Positions 26,602-36,527 of a stretch of 64,000 nucleotides of DNA are shown here, in pieces. Positions within the stretch are counted from its first letter, which is position 1; each line of letters opens with the position of its first letter. A model generated the notes under the pieces. It worked only from the letters and a program-made list of their open reading frames with translations. It had not been told where the DNA came from and ran no database searches. A program made the position numbers and the translations under genes. The DNA lies in contig NZ_AZDW01000051.1 in the NCBI RefSeq assembly GCF_001434115.1, positions 62,001-126,000 of the forward strand, read 5' to 3'. This DNA comes from Levilactobacillus zymae DSM 19395. Its GTDB lineage: Bacteria; Bacillota; Bacilli; Lactobacillales; Lactobacillaceae.

Positions 26602-27345
26602 ATGGAAGTTGCTTATCGGACGGCCATTGGGGAACAACGGGCCGATAACGAAGATTACGTCGACGTCTTTACCAACCGGGCGGGCCAGCATCTGGCCATC
26701 ATCGCGGACGGTATCGGCGGCCATCAGGGGGGCGACGTCGCCAGTGCCATGGCGGTCTCGCACCTCGGCCATAACTTCGAAGCGACCGCCTGGCGGACGG
26801 CTGAGGACGCTCGCGCGTGGATCAGCGGCCAGATCACGGTCGAAAACCGGTCCATTATCGAAAAATCCAACCAGTTCGCCGATTTGAACGGCATGGGGAC
26901 CACGTTAGTCGCAGCGGTCTATTTCACCACGGAGGTCGTGGTCGCCAACATCGGCGATTCTCGGGCCTACCTGTTGCGTGATGATAAATTGCGGCAGCTG
27001 ACCGAGGACCATTCGCTAGTCAACGAGCTGGTCAAACGCGGGGAGTTGAGTCGCCAGGCAGCCCGGCACCATCCGCAAAAAAACATCATCGTCCGGTCGC
27101 TTGGCATTTCGGCCGACGCCAACTTTGACCTCAATACCTACCCGCTGGTCGCAAACGACCAACTCCTGTTGTGTACCGATGGGTTGACCAACATGGTCGA
27201 CGACGCCCAAATCAAGGACGTGTTGACCAGTGACCAGACGGCGGCCCAAAAATGTGACCACCTGGTGGCCTTAGCCAACGCGGCGGGGGGCCTCGACAAC
27301 ATTACCGTGTTGATCGTGGTGAACCACGGGAAGGCGGCGAGCTGA
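26602..27345 (+). CDS. stp: PP2C-type Ser/Thr phosphatase Stp
   Basis: A 247-residue metal-dependent phosphatase that reverses phosphorylation by PknB. The PP2C motifs with metal-binding aspartates are visible: DGIGGHQGGDVAS, NIGDSRAYLL, LCTDGLTNMV and GGLDNITVLIV. It starts with ATG after GGGGTGATC and overlaps pknB by one base, so kinase and phosphatase are made together. Confidence 0.96.
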   Translation: MEVAYRTAIGEQRADNEDYVDVFTNRAGQHLAIIADGIGGHQGGDVASAMAVSHLGHNFEATAWRTAEDARAWISGQITVENRSIIEKSNQFADLNGMGTTLVAAVYFTTEVVVANIGDSRAYLLRDDKLRQLTEDHSLVNELVKRGELSRQAARHHPQKNIIVRSLGISADANFDLNTYPLVANDQLLLCTDGLTNMVDDAQIKDVLTSDQTAAQKCDHLVALANAAGGLDNITVLIVVNHGKAAS

Positions 27346-29393
27346 TGCGGACCGGATACACTTTAAACGGACGCTACCGGATCATCCGGGCGTTAGGTGA
27401 AGGTGGAATGGCCAACGTTTACTTGGCTCACGACCTGATCTTAGACCGCGACGTGTCCGTCAAACTGTTACGTCTAGACTTACGCGACGATCCCAGTACC
27501 GTGCGGCGGTTTCAGCGCGAGGCGTTAGCGGCGACCGAGTTACTCCACCCCAACATCGTGCAGGTTTACGACGTGGGGGAAGAAAACGGCATGCAGTACC
27601 TGGTGATGGAGTACGTGCAGGGCACCGACCTCAAGGCCTACATCAAGGACCATTTTCCGATTGCCTACCAAGAAGTGATCGAGATCATGGAACAGATTCT
27701 GAGTGCCGTGAAGTTGGCGCACGAACACAACATCATTCACCGCGACTTGAAGCCGCAAAACATCCTGATCGACCCGCAACGGGTGGCCAAGATCACCGAC
27801 TTCGGTATCGCGGTGACCCTGTCCGAACACAGCCTGACCCAGACCAACACGGTGCTGGGTTCCGTGCACTACTTGTCGCCGGAACAGGCCCGCGGGGGGA
27901 TGGCCACCAAGCAATCGGACATCTATTCGTTAGGCATCATTTTATACGAAATGCTGACGGGTACCGTGCCGTTTGAGGGCGAGACCGCTGTGAGCATTGC
28001 GTTAAAACACTTCCAATCGGAGATTCCGTCCGTGCGCGCCGTGGACGCCAACATCCCGCAGGCGTTAGAAAACGTGGTCTTCAAGGCCACGGCCAAGCGT
28101 CCGCAAGACCGCTACCCCGACGTAGCGGCCATGGCAACGGACCTAAAAACGGCCCTATCGCCGAGTCGGGCGGGTGAAGAGCGCTTTGACCCAGCGGGCG
28201 ACGATGACGGGGAGACCAAGGTCTTGCCGCTGAGCGCGTTGAGTAGCCTAACGGCGGCCGACCATGCCGCGGAAGCTGACGCCACGCCGGCTGCCACGGC
28301 GCCACAACCGGCCGCGACCGCGAAGACGGCAACCGGGGATGCGGCCGACGCGGCCACGGCGAAGGGCCGTTACCGCAAGCGCCACCCCCGCCGGTTTCGG
28401 TTTATCTGGGCGGCCGTGATTCTGTTTTTCCTGCTGGTCGGGATCCTGATCGGGGTGGCCCTGTTTCAGCCCCAGATGACCAGCGTGCCTAACGTGGTCG
28501 ACCGGAAACAGGCCAGCGCCCAGACCACGCTGACGGCGGCCCACCTGAAGGTCGGTGAGATTCACCGAACGTCCAGCGCCAAGGTCAAGTTACACCGGAT
28601 CATTCGGACGGAACCGCGCTCGGGAACGCAGTTGAAACGCAATACCGAAGTCGACCTGTGGATCAGTACGGGCCCGCAACGTTATAAGCTCAACGATTAC
28701 AAGGGTGATGCGTACGCCAGCACGGCGGCGAAGCTCCAAGCGTTAGGCTTTAAGGTCCACCGCGAGTCGGTCCACTCGACCAGCGTGCCGGCCGGGCGCA
28801 TCATGCAACAGAGCGTGTCGGCGGGCCAGAAGGTGATCCCTAAGGACACCGCCATCACCTTTACGGTCTCCACCGGGTCCCAGACGGTCACGTTAAGCGA
28901 CCTGACGGACAAGACCAAGACCCAGGCCCAGAACTACGCGGCCGGGCACAACCTGAACCTGGCCTTCCGTTACGCCTACTCCAACGACGTCGACAAGGGC
29001 AAGGTCATCCGGCAGTCGCCGGGTGAGGGGGCCGTGGTGCAAGAGGGGGACGAAATCACCCTGACGCTCTCGCGGGGCCCCGAAAGTAAGGGACCGGCGA
29101 CCGACCAGTTCAACGTGCGGGTGCGTATCCCGTTTGACAGTAGTTCATCGAGTACCAGCGACGCTGACGCTAGCGACAGTAGCACCGTGGCCTCGTCGGC
29201 AACGGAGAACCTGATTCAGATCTACCTGAAGGACCAAGATCACCAACTCAGTTCAATTTATAAACAAATGACCATTACCAGCGACGCGACCGTGACCTTA
29301 CCGTTTACGGTGGCCAGCGGGAAGGCCGGAGCTTATAAGATTGTCCGCAACGGGACCGTAATCGCCGAGGATAAACACGTCACGAAAGATTAA
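27345..29393 (+). CDS. pknB: PASTA-domain Ser/Thr protein kinase
   Basis: A 682-residue membrane kinase that senses cell-wall fragments. The cytoplasmic kinase domain (about 10-270) has GEGGMANVYLA, HRDLKPQN, DFG and a Thr-rich activation loop (SLTQTNTVLGSVHYLSPEQ). An Ala/Thr-rich juxtamembrane segment (about 285-345), one membrane helix (about 352-373) and three extracellular PASTA repeats (about 376-580) follow, then a Ser-rich linker and a C-terminal beta domain. The PASTA arrangement is usual for lactobacilli. It lies in tandem with its phosphatase. Confidence 0.96.
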   Translation: MRTGYTLNGRYRIIRALGEGGMANVYLAHDLILDRDVSVKLLRLDLRDDPSTVRRFQREALAATELLHPNIVQVYDVGEENGMQYLVMEYVQGTDLKAYIKDHFPIAYQEVIEIMEQILSAVKLAHEHNIIHRDLKPQNILIDPQRVAKITDFGIAVTLSEHSLTQTNTVLGSVHYLSPEQARGGMATKQSDIYSLGIILYEMLTGTVPFEGETAVSIALKHFQSEIPSVRAVDANIPQALENVVFKATAKRPQDRYPDVAAMATDLKTALSPSRAGEERFDPAGDDDGETKVLPLSALSSLTAADHAAEADATPAATAPQPAATAKTATGDAADAATAKGRYRKRHPRRFRFIWAAVILFFLLVGILIGVALFQPQMTSVPNVVDRKQASAQTTLTAAHLKVGEIHRTSSAKVKLHRIIRTEPRSGTQLKRNTEVDLWISTGPQRYKLNDYKGDAYASTAAKLQALGFKVHRESVHSTSVPAGRIMQQSVSAGQKVIPKDTAITFTVSTGSQTVTLSDLTDKTKTQAQNYAAGHNLNLAFRYAYSNDVDKGKVIRQSPGEGAVVQEGDEITLTLSRGPESKGPATDQFNVRVRIPFDSSSSSTSDADASDSSTVASSATENLIQIYLKDQDHQLSSIYKQMTITSDATVTLPFTVASGKAGAYKIVRNGTVIAEDKHVTKD

Positions 29394-29413
29394 GAAAAAA
29401 ACCTGCATTTATG

Positions 29414-29452
29414 GCTCAGTTCTTTTATAATAAAAGGGAACTGAGCTTTTTT
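29414..29452 (+). terminator. pknB terminator
   Basis: GCTCAGTTC and GAACTGAGC form a nine-base perfect stem followed by six T residues; it lies only 20 bases after pknB and just before the rsgA ribosome site. Confidence 0.85.
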
Positions 29453-29469
29453 AGTAAAGGAGGTGCGTC

Positions 29470-30363
29470 ATGGAGGGACAAATTCGCCAGTCGCTGAGTG
29501 GGTTTTACGACGTGTTCAGTGACGGGCAGCTTTACCGGACCCGCGCGCGAGGTAATTTCCGTAAAAAACGGGTGACCCCGCTGGTGGGCGACCGGGTAGA
29601 GTTTGAAAGTTCCACCCCCAAGGAAGGCTACATCTTAAAGATTTTGCCGCGGGATAACGCGTTGACCCGGCCCCCGGTCGCCAACATCGATCAGGGCGTG
29701 GTGGTCACCGCCGTTAAGGCACCGGACTTTTCCACCAACCTGTTGGACCGGCAACTGATCGCCTTAGAGGTCAGCCACATCGCACCGGTGATCTATCTGA
29801 CCAAGACCGATTTGATCGACGACCAGCGCTACCAGGAGTTTGAGACCCTGGCGGCGGGGTATCGCCAAATCGGTTATCCGGTGATCCTGAGTCGCGAGCC
29901 GTTCGCCGCCGCTGGCTTAGACCAGTTACGCGACCTACTGGCGGACCAGGAAACCGTGATCATGGGCCAGACCGGGGCGGGGAAATCTACCCTGCTCAAC
30001 CACATCTCCCCGGACCTGACCCTAGCGACCGGGGAAATCTCGACCGCGTTGAACCGGGGCCGTCACACCACCCGGAAGGTCAGCCTGATGCCCGTGGCGG
30101 GCGGCTTAGTGGCCGACACGCCGGGGTTCTCGTCGTATGACACGCTGACCATCGATTACCGGGAATTGGGGCAATATTTCCCCGAATTTCTCGCGTTGGC
30201 CAGTCAGTGTCGCTTTCGGGGCTGCGTGCACGTCAACGAGCCCGGTTGCGCGGTCAAGGCCGCGTTAGAGGCCGGCGATGTGTTGCAGAGTCGTTACGAC
30301 AATTACCTGCAGTTACTCACGTTGTTAAAGAACCAAAAACCTGTTTACAATAAAAAGAAATGA
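29470..30363 (+). CDS. rsgA: Ribosome small-subunit GTPase RsgA
   Basis: A 297-residue circularly permuted GTPase for late 30S maturation. An N-terminal OB fold (about 1-65) precedes G4 TKTDLID, then G1 GQTGAGKSTLLN and G3 DTPGF, in the permuted order. The C-terminal zinc domain has CRFRGCVHVNEPGCAV. ATG follows AAGGAGGTG. It is followed by rpe and thiN as in Bacillus. Confidence 0.96.
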   Translation: MEGQIRQSLSGFYDVFSDGQLYRTRARGNFRKKRVTPLVGDRVEFESSTPKEGYILKILPRDNALTRPPVANIDQGVVVTAVKAPDFSTNLLDRQLIALEVSHIAPVIYLTKTDLIDDQRYQEFETLAAGYRQIGYPVILSREPFAAAGLDQLRDLLADQETVIMGQTGAGKSTLLNHISPDLTLATGEISTALNRGRHTTRKVSLMPVAGGLVADTPGFSSYDTLTIDYRELGQYFPEFLALASQCRFRGCVHVNEPGCAVKAALEAGDVLQSRYDNYLQLLTLLKNQKPVYNKKK

Positions 30364-30375
30364 GGAAGAAAATTT

Positions 30376-31029
30376 ATGATTAAAGTAGCGCCATCCATTT
30401 TAAGTGCGGATTATGTCAACTTACAACCAGATATCGAAAAGGTCGACCAGGCCGGTGCCGAAGTTTTACACATCGACATCATGGACGGTCAATTCGTGCC
30501 CGCTTTATCCTACGGTCCCGGTTGGGTCAAGGCGATTCGGCCAATTACGAAGATGGTCTTAGACGTCCACATGATGGTGCAAAACCCAGAACGTTACGTG
30601 GATGACTTTGCTAAGGCCGGCGCCGACATCATCGGGGTCCACGTCGAAGCGACGCCCCACATTCACCGGGCCTTACAAATGATTCAAAACGCCGGGGTGA
30701 CGCCAGAAGTCGTCATCAACCCGGGGACGCCCGTGAGCGCCATCGAACCGGTCTTAGACATGGTCGGCCAAGTCTTAGTGATGACGGTCAACCCCGGCTT
30801 TGGGGGTCAAAAGTTCCTGCACAGCACGGTCGAAAAGATCGCCCAATTAGACGCCATCAAGAAGGCCAAGGGCTACGACTTTGACATCGAAGTCGACGGT
30901 GGAGTTAACGACCAGACCGTGGTTGAATGTGCCAAGGCCGGTGCGACGGTCGCCGTTGCCGGATCTTACGTCTTCAACGCCGATGATCCGGCTGCCCGGG
31001 TCCAAGCGTTAAAGGACGCCACCAAGTAA
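30376..31029 (+). CDS. rpe: Ribulose-phosphate 3-epimerase
   Basis: A 217-residue TIM-barrel enzyme that interconverts ribulose 5-phosphate and xylulose 5-phosphate. LHIDIMDGQFVPALSYGP and LDVHMMV contain metal ligands, and VNPGFGGQKF the phosphate loop; the second catalytic Asp lies in EVDGGVN. In a heterofermenter this enzyme feeds the phosphoketolase pathway. Its stop overlaps the thiN start. Confidence 0.96.
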   Translation: MIKVAPSILSADYVNLQPDIEKVDQAGAEVLHIDIMDGQFVPALSYGPGWVKAIRPITKMVLDVHMMVQNPERYVDDFAKAGADIIGVHVEATPHIHRALQMIQNAGVTPEVVINPGTPVSAIEPVLDMVGQVLVMTVNPGFGGQKFLHSTVEKIAQLDAIKKAKGYDFDIEVDGGVNDQTVVECAKAGATVAVAGSYVFNADDPAARVQALKDATK

Positions 31030-31700
31030 TGCCACGGGGGGGAACGTTTAATCTATTGGTGGGCGGTCCCAAGGCCAACTGGCCGGAAGACCTGACCCAA
31101 ATCGCCGGGACCTGGATTGGGGTCGATCGGGGGACCTTACGGTTAATCGACCAGAACATCCAGCCCGTCGCGGCCATCGGGGACTTTGATTCCTTACAGG
31201 AACCGGAACTCCAATTAGTCCGGCGCAACGTGAAAGACGTCCGGTCCGCCCAGGCGGAAAAGGACTTCACGGATACGCAAATGGCCGTCATGGTGGCCTT
31301 TCGGGATTACCACGCCGAACGCGTCGACATTTACGGCGCCACGGGGGGGCGGTTGGATCACTTCTTGGCCAACCTGTTTTTGGTGCTGGAACCGCAGTAT
31401 AAGCGCTATGCGGGGCAGATTCGCCTGATCGACCGGCAGAACACGATTTCGTTTTTCTTGCCGGGCCAATACACGATTCACAAGGAGGCCGATAAGCAGT
31501 ACCTGGCCTTCGTGCCGCTAACGCCCATCGATCATTTGACCTTAAGTGACGAGAAGTATCAGCTACACGACGAACCGATTCCGTACGCGATCTCCTTTGC
31601 CAGCAACGAGTTTGTGGGCGCAACGGGGACGTTTAAATTCGACACCGGATTGTTGTGCGTGATTCAAAGTTGTGATACCTACGAAGCGCACCACGACTAA
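31029..31700 (+). CDS. thiN: Thiamine pyrophosphokinase
   Basis: A 223-residue enzyme making thiamine diphosphate, the cofactor of phosphoketolase. Motifs DRGTLRLIDQNI, GDFDSL, EKDFTDTQMAV and GATGGRLDHFLANL are the family signature of the ATP and thiamine sites. It overlaps rpe by one base and ends at a terminator. Confidence 0.95.
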   Translation: MPRGGTFNLLVGGPKANWPEDLTQIAGTWIGVDRGTLRLIDQNIQPVAAIGDFDSLQEPELQLVRRNVKDVRSAQAEKDFTDTQMAVMVAFRDYHAERVDIYGATGGRLDHFLANLFLVLEPQYKRYAGQIRLIDRQNTISFFLPGQYTIHKEADKQYLAFVPLTPIDHLTLSDEKYQLHDEPIPYAISFASNEFVGATGTFKFDTGLLCVIQSCDTYEAHHD

Positions 31701-31707
31701 AGTCATT

Positions 31708-31745
31708 CAAAAAGGCATCCTGACGCTGGTCGGGATGCCTTTTTA
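31708..31745 (+). terminator. rsgA-rpe-thiN terminator
   Basis: AAAAAGGCATCC and GGATGCCTTTTT form a 12-base stem with an 11-base loop right after thiN. Confidence 0.92.
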
Positions 31746-31822
31746 GCAGGGGGGATTAATTTGTTTTTCCTATTAAGTAGTGTGGCCCAGTGATACCTAA
31801 TCAGCAACGGGAAAGCTAAGCA

Positions 31823-31869
31823 CAAAAAAATGCACCACCCGGAAAGTTCCAAGTCGTGCATTTGTTTTA
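31823..31869 (-). terminator. rpmB terminator
   Basis: On the minus strand AAATGCACGAC and GTGGTGCATTT pair around a loop of about 14 bases, with a T-run beyond, 16 bases after the rpmB stop. Confidence 0.85.
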
Positions 31870-31884
31870 TAAGCCGTGTTTAAA

Positions 31885-32070
31885 CTAAACGCGGGTTACC
31901 TTACCTGATTTCAAAGTCCGGGCAGAAACCCAAACCTTCTTTGGCTTACCGTCTACTAAGATGCGAACCTTTTGCAAGTTCGGCTTCCAAGCACGACGAG
32001 TCGAGTTTAAGGCGTGGGAACGCTTGTTACCGAAGCGCGTCCGCTTACCGTTGATAAAATCCTTTGCCAT
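31885..32070 (-). CDS. rpmB: 50S ribosomal protein L28
   Basis: A 61-residue ribosomal protein starting [20 protein letters not shown]. The ATG at 32068-32070 follows AAGGAGGG; nine more codons upstream lack a ribosome site. It contains no CxxC pairs, so it is the zinc-free form. It is divergent from the yloU-fakA unit, as in Bacillus. Confidence 0.97.
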   Translation of the reverse strand: MAKDFINGKRTRFGNKRSHALNSTRRAWKPNLQKVRILVDGKPKKVWVSARTLKSGKVTRV

Positions 32071-32135
32071 GGCGTAAACCCTCCTTTGTGGATTCATTAC
32101 TTTTTAAAAAGCAGGTGCTTTTTACTCACCTGACT

Positions 32136-32164
32136 AATTTACCATACAATTTTACGGAACGCAA
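32136..32164 (-). promoter_or_regulatory. rpmB promoter
   Basis: On the minus strand TTGCGT (32159-32164) and TAAATT (32136-32141) are 17 bases apart. The transcript begins with a small CAGGTG/CACCTG hairpin before the ribosome site. Confidence 0.65.
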
Positions 32165-32304
32165 TATTTTCTTTCAAGGATTTTTACTTGACACTTAATT
32201 AGCGTCAACTCGTGCTTTTTGGTGTTCCTATTTCTATTTTTCGATAGGTTGTGGTAAGATTAATTTCTGTTAAGATTCTATTCTTTGACAAGGAGGCTAT
32301 TTCC

Positions 32305-32667
32305 ATGGCCGTAAAGATTAAGACTCAGTACGGAACAATTGATATCACCAATGAAGTGATTGCGACCGTAGTTGGGGGTGCCGCGACTGATAATTATGGT
32401 GTCGTGGGCATGGCAAGCAAGAATCAAATTCGGGATAACGTCAACGATATTCTGCGGCGGGAGAACTACGCCCGCGGGGTCGTCGTGCGCCAAGAAGATA
32501 ACGGCGTGGCGATCGACGTGTACGTCATTGTCAGCTACGGGACCAAGATTTCCGAAGTGTCCCGCAACGTCCAATCAAAAGTGAAATACAACCTGGAAAC
32601 GATGCTCGGCGTTACCGCCAATTCTGTGAACGTTGTTGTCCAAGGGGTGCGGGTATTGGCGGATTAG
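32305..32667 (+). CDS. yloU: Asp23/Gls24 family protein YloU
   Basis: A 120-residue Asp23-family protein (MAVKIKTQYGTIDITNEVIA). VDVYVIVSYGTKISEVSRNVQ is the family core. ATG at 32305 has AAGGAGG nine bases before it; upstream codons in the frame are not used. It pairs with fakA in one transcript, an arrangement conserved in Firmicutes. Its exact role is not known. Confidence 0.93.
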   Translation: MAVKIKTQYGTIDITNEVIATVVGGAATDNYGVVGMASKNQIRDNVNDILRRENYARGVVVRQEDNGVAIDVYVIVSYGTKISEVSRNVQSKVKYNLETMLGVTANSVNVVVQGVRVLAD

Positions 32668-32703
32668 CCAACCGGACGACCGAAAGTCAAGGAGGATACT
32701 TAG

Positions 32704-34401
32704 TTGAAAGTCACAGAAATTACTAATCTTGAGTTTGGTAAGATGGTTCAGGCCGCCTCGCAAAAACTAAACCAAAACGCTGATTTTATTAATTCATTAA
32801 ACGTGTTTCCGGTGCCCGATGGGGATACGGGAACCAACATGAGCCTGTCACTGGCCAGTGGGGCCAAGTACGAACGCGACGCCGACACTACGGCGGTGGG
32901 TGCGTTAGCCGTGGCCCTGGCCAAGGGCTTACTGATGGGGGCCCGGGGCAATTCCGGGGTCATCTTATCCCAAATTTTCCGGGGCTTCTCGCGGAAGTTA
33001 GCCGATAAGACCACGTTAACGGCCCAGGACCTGGCCGACGGGTTCGCTGCCGGGGCCGAAACGGCCTACAAGGCGGTCATGAAGCCGACCGAGGGGACTA
33101 TTTTGACCGTGGTCCGCGAAGGCGCTCAGGCGGGGTTAAACGCCGCCAAGGACACCGACGATGTGTTGGTGGTCATGGACGCCGTTCGCAAGGCGGCCGC
33201 CGATGCCTTAGCCACCACGCCGGACCTCTTACCCGTGCTCAAACAGGTCGGGGTCGTGGATTCCGGGGGTCAGGGCTTGAGCTTTGTCCTGGAAGCCTTT
33301 GACGATTCCCTGAACGGGCGGGTCGCGGAAAACGCCGACTACAAGCCCGACGACGCCGAGATGGACGAAATGATCAACGCCGCCCATCACCAAAGCGCGC
33401 AGGGTAAGTTAGACCCGGCTAGCATCAAGTACGGTTACTGTACCGAAATCATGGTGCGGATCGGTCGCGGAAAGCAGGTCGACCACAAGTTTGACTACGA
33501 TACGTTCTACAACTATCTGGCCGACTTGGGCGATTCCTTACTGGTGGTCAACGACGACGAGATCGTCAAGGTCCACGTCCACACGGAACACCCCGGCAAG
33601 GTCATTGCCTGGGGCCAAGAGTTCGGTGATTTGGCCAAGGTCAAGGTCGATAACATGCGGATGCAACAGGAAACCATCATGGAAAAAGATGACGAACAAC
33701 CGGCAACCGCCACGCCAGCCGTGGCCGAACCGGCCGAAGACACCCCGGACACCGCCATTATTGCAATCGTGGCCGGCGACGGCTTAGCCACGCTCTTTAA
33801 GAGCCTGGGCGTCACCCACGTGGTCCAGGGGGGCCAAACCATGAATCCAAGTACCCAAGACATCGTGGACGCCATTAACGCCTCCAAGGCCAAGCGCGCC
33901 ATCGTCTTGCCGAACAACAAGAATATCTTCTTAGCCGCCGAACAGGCCGCGAAGGTCGCTGATATTCCGACGGTCATCGTCCACGCCAAGACGGTGTCAC
34001 AGGGGATGACGGCGATGTTGGGGTACAATCCGGATGCCGAATTAACCGACAACCAAGCCTCGATGGAAGATAACCTCAGCACGGTCAAGAGTGGCCAAGT
34101 GACACACGCCATTCGCGACACGCAGCTGGACGGTTTCGACATTAAGGAAGGTAACTACATGGGGATCGTCGACGGCACCATTCAGGTGACCGACGCCGAC
34201 CTCTTAGAAACGGCGGTTGACACGGTCAAGGCCATGCTCGACGACGATAGCGAAATCGTCACGATCATTTATGGGGCCGACACCAACGCCGATTTGGCGG
34301 ATCAACTCCAACAACGGGTCACCGACTTAGACGGCGACCTAGAAACAGAAGTTCACGAAGGGGACCAACCGGTTTATCCATTCTTGATTTCGGTGGAATA
34401 A
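32704..34401 (+). CDS. fakA: Fatty acid kinase, ATP-binding subunit FakA
   Basis: A 565-residue DAK-type kinase that, with a FakB carrier, phosphorylates exogenous fatty acids for phospholipid synthesis. The N-terminal DhaL-like domain has VFPVPDGDTGTNMSLS (Mg-ATP aspartates) and MGARGNSGVILSQI. The middle and C-terminal domains (from about residue 240) include GYCTEIMVR and a second domain beginning after a Pro/Ala-rich linker (about 320-345). It starts with TTG after AAGGAGG. No fakB gene is in the window. Confidence 0.94.
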   Translation: MKVTEITNLEFGKMVQAASQKLNQNADFINSLNVFPVPDGDTGTNMSLSLASGAKYERDADTTAVGALAVALAKGLLMGARGNSGVILSQIFRGFSRKLADKTTLTAQDLADGFAAGAETAYKAVMKPTEGTILTVVREGAQAGLNAAKDTDDVLVVMDAVRKAAADALATTPDLLPVLKQVGVVDSGGQGLSFVLEAFDDSLNGRVAENADYKPDDAEMDEMINAAHHQSAQGKLDPASIKYGYCTEIMVRIGRGKQVDHKFDYDTFYNYLADLGDSLLVVNDDEIVKVHVHTEHPGKVIAWGQEFGDLAKVKVDNMRMQQETIMEKDDEQPATATPAVAEPAEDTPDTAIIAIVAGDGLATLFKSLGVTHVVQGGQTMNPSTQDIVDAINASKAKRAIVLPNNKNIFLAAEQAAKVADIPTVIVHAKTVSQGMTAMLGYNPDAELTDNQASMEDNLSTVKSGQVTHAIRDTQLDGFDIKEGNYMGIVDGTIQVTDADLLETAVDTVKAMLDDDSEIVTIIYGADTNADLADQLQQRVTDLDGDLETEVHEGDQPVYPFLISVE

Positions 34402-34414
34402 CCCTGATTTCCTT

Positions 34415-34446
34415 AAAAGATTGGACACCCGTGTCCAATCTTTTTT
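34415..34446 (+). terminator. yloU-fakA terminator
   Basis: AAAAGATTGGACAC and GTGTCCAATCTTTT form a perfect stem with a two-base gap in the loop region, followed by T residues. Confidence 0.92.
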
Positions 34447-34474
34447 ATCATAGCAGTTAAGGAGGCGAGGGGCC

Positions 34475-36508
34475 GTGGCGAGTTTAAACGATGCGGTCAG
34501 CGAATTAAGCGGGGTGGGACCAAAGCGCGTCCAAGCGCTAAAGGAATTGGACATTGAAAATATCAACGATCTTTTGACCTATTTTCCGTTTCGTTACGAG
34601 GACCTGCAGGCCAAGGACCCCAGTGAACTGACCGATCAGGCCAAAGTCACCTTGAAGGGGACCGTGGCGGCCGAGCCGGTGTTGACGCGCTTTGGTCGGA
34701 AGAAGACCCGCCTGAACTTTCGGCTGTTGCTGGACGACCACAATGTGATCCCGGTGACCTTCTTCAACCAACCGTGGCTTCGCGACCAGATTACAACGGG
34801 CGGCCAACTGGTGGTCTACGGGCGTTTCGACGCCAAGCGCCAGAGCCTGTCCGGCATGAAGATCCTAAGCAGCGCCAACGGGGCCATGGGGTCGATCTAC
34901 CCGGCCAACAAGGAGATTCGCCAGGCCACAATCAAGAAGTTGGTCACGGCCGCCTACGAAGCTTACGCGCCGGTCATCGTGGACCTGATCCCCGCCGCCG
35001 TGCGCGACCAGTACCGGTTGTTGCACCGCAAGCAGATGATCCACGACATGCATTTCCCGGCCAACGTCACCGCGGCGGCTGCGGCCCGGCGCACGGCCAA
35101 ATTCGAGGAATTTTTCCTGTTCGAGTTGCGCCTACAGATCATGAAGCAGCAGGACCACACCCTGTACGGGCAGCAGTTGGCCTACGATCTCCCGCGGTTG
35201 AAGGCCTTTATCGAAAGCCTGCCTTACGAGTTGACGACCGCGCAGAAAAAGGTGGTCAACGAGATCTGTTACGACCTGAAACGGCCGATCCACATGAACC
35301 GCCTGCTGCAGGGGGACGTGGGGAGCGGTAAGACCGTGGTGGCCGCCATCGCGATGTACGCCGCCATCACGGCCGGCGCGCAGACGGTGCTGATGGCCCC
35401 CACGGAAATCCTAGCCGAACAACACGCCAACAACCTGGCGAAGCTGTTCGCGGACTTTCCCGTGAACGTGGCGTTACTGACCGGGGCCACCAAACCGGCC
35501 GCGCGGAAGGTTTTACTCCCGCAAATCGCCAATGGTGAGGTAAACTTAGTGGTGGGGACCCACGCGTTGATCCAACCCGAGGTCCATTACCATCACTTGG
35601 GCTTAGCGGTGATTGATGAACAACACCGTTTTGGGGTGAACCAACGCCAGGCCCTGCGGCAAAAGGGGGCCCAGCCCGACATCTTAGCGATGACCGCCAC
35701 ACCGATCCCGCGGACTTTGGCCATCACGGCCTACGGGGAGATGGACGTGTCGGTGATCAACGAACTGCCGGCCGGCCGCCAACCGATCCAGACCACCTGG
35801 ATTCGCAGCAATCAGGAAAGCACCATGTTGCGGCGGGTCAAGGACGAGCTGGCCGCTGGGTCGCAGGCCTACGTGGTCACGCCGCTGATTGAGGAATCCG
35901 AGGCGGTCGACATGAAGAACGCCGAGGCCATCTACGAGCGCTTCAAGGCGGAATTTGAACCGCGCTATAAGGTGGGCCTGTTACACGGTCGGATGAAAAA
36001 CGACGAGAAAAACGCCATCATGGACGCCTTTAAGGCCAACGAATTTCAGGTCTTGGTAGCCACGACCGTGATCGAAGTCGGGGTTGACGTGCCCAACGCT
36101 ACGTTGATGTTGATCTACGACGCCGACCACTTTGGCTTGGCCCAGCTACACCAGTTGCGCGGCCGGGTCGGGCGGGGCAAGAAGGCCTCAACCTGTATTT
36201 TGATCGCCGACCCCAAGAACCAGCTGGCCATCGAGCGGATGACCACCATGACCAGCACCACCGACGGATTCGTGTTGTCCCAAAAGGACCTCGAACTGCG
36301 AGGGGCCGGGGATGTCTTGGGCCGCCGCCAATCCGGGGTGCCCGACTTTAAGGTCGGCGACCCGGTGGCCGACCTGAACATCTTGAGTGCCGCCCAACAG
36401 GTGGCCAAGACCGTGGTCGACGAACCCGACTGGGAGAATCAAGACGCTAATTTAGCCGTGGCGGCGTTTCTCACGACCACGGCGCACCAAACCACCACTA
36501 TGGATTAA
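34475..36508 (+). CDS. recG: ATP-dependent DNA helicase RecG
   Basis: A 677-residue branch-migration helicase. The N-terminal wedge (OB fold, about 50-150) is followed by motif I GDVGSGKTVVA, the motif II variant DEQHRFGV, motif III TATPIPRTLA and motif VI QLRGRVGRG. It starts with GTG after GGAGGCGAGG. It heads recG-plsX-acpP-rnc-smc-ftsY. Confidence 0.97.
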   Translation: MASLNDAVSELSGVGPKRVQALKELDIENINDLLTYFPFRYEDLQAKDPSELTDQAKVTLKGTVAAEPVLTRFGRKKTRLNFRLLLDDHNVIPVTFFNQPWLRDQITTGGQLVVYGRFDAKRQSLSGMKILSSANGAMGSIYPANKEIRQATIKKLVTAAYEAYAPVIVDLIPAAVRDQYRLLHRKQMIHDMHFPANVTAAAAARRTAKFEEFFLFELRLQIMKQQDHTLYGQQLAYDLPRLKAFIESLPYELTTAQKKVVNEICYDLKRPIHMNRLLQGDVGSGKTVVAAIAMYAAITAGAQTVLMAPTEILAEQHANNLAKLFADFPVNVALLTGATKPAARKVLLPQIANGEVNLVVGTHALIQPEVHYHHLGLAVIDEQHRFGVNQRQALRQKGAQPDILAMTATPIPRTLAITAYGEMDVSVINELPAGRQPIQTTWIRSNQESTMLRRVKDELAAGSQAYVVTPLIEESEAVDMKNAEAIYERFKAEFEPRYKVGLLHGRMKNDEKNAIMDAFKANEFQVLVATTVIEVGVDVPNATLMLIYDADHFGLAQLHQLRGRVGRGKKASTCILIADPKNQLAIERMTTMTSTTDGFVLSQKDLELRGAGDVLGRRQSGVPDFKVGDPVADLNILSAAQQVAKTVVDEPDWENQDANLAVAAFLTTTAHQTTTMD

Positions 36509-36527
36509 AAAAGGAGACGAACTTCAC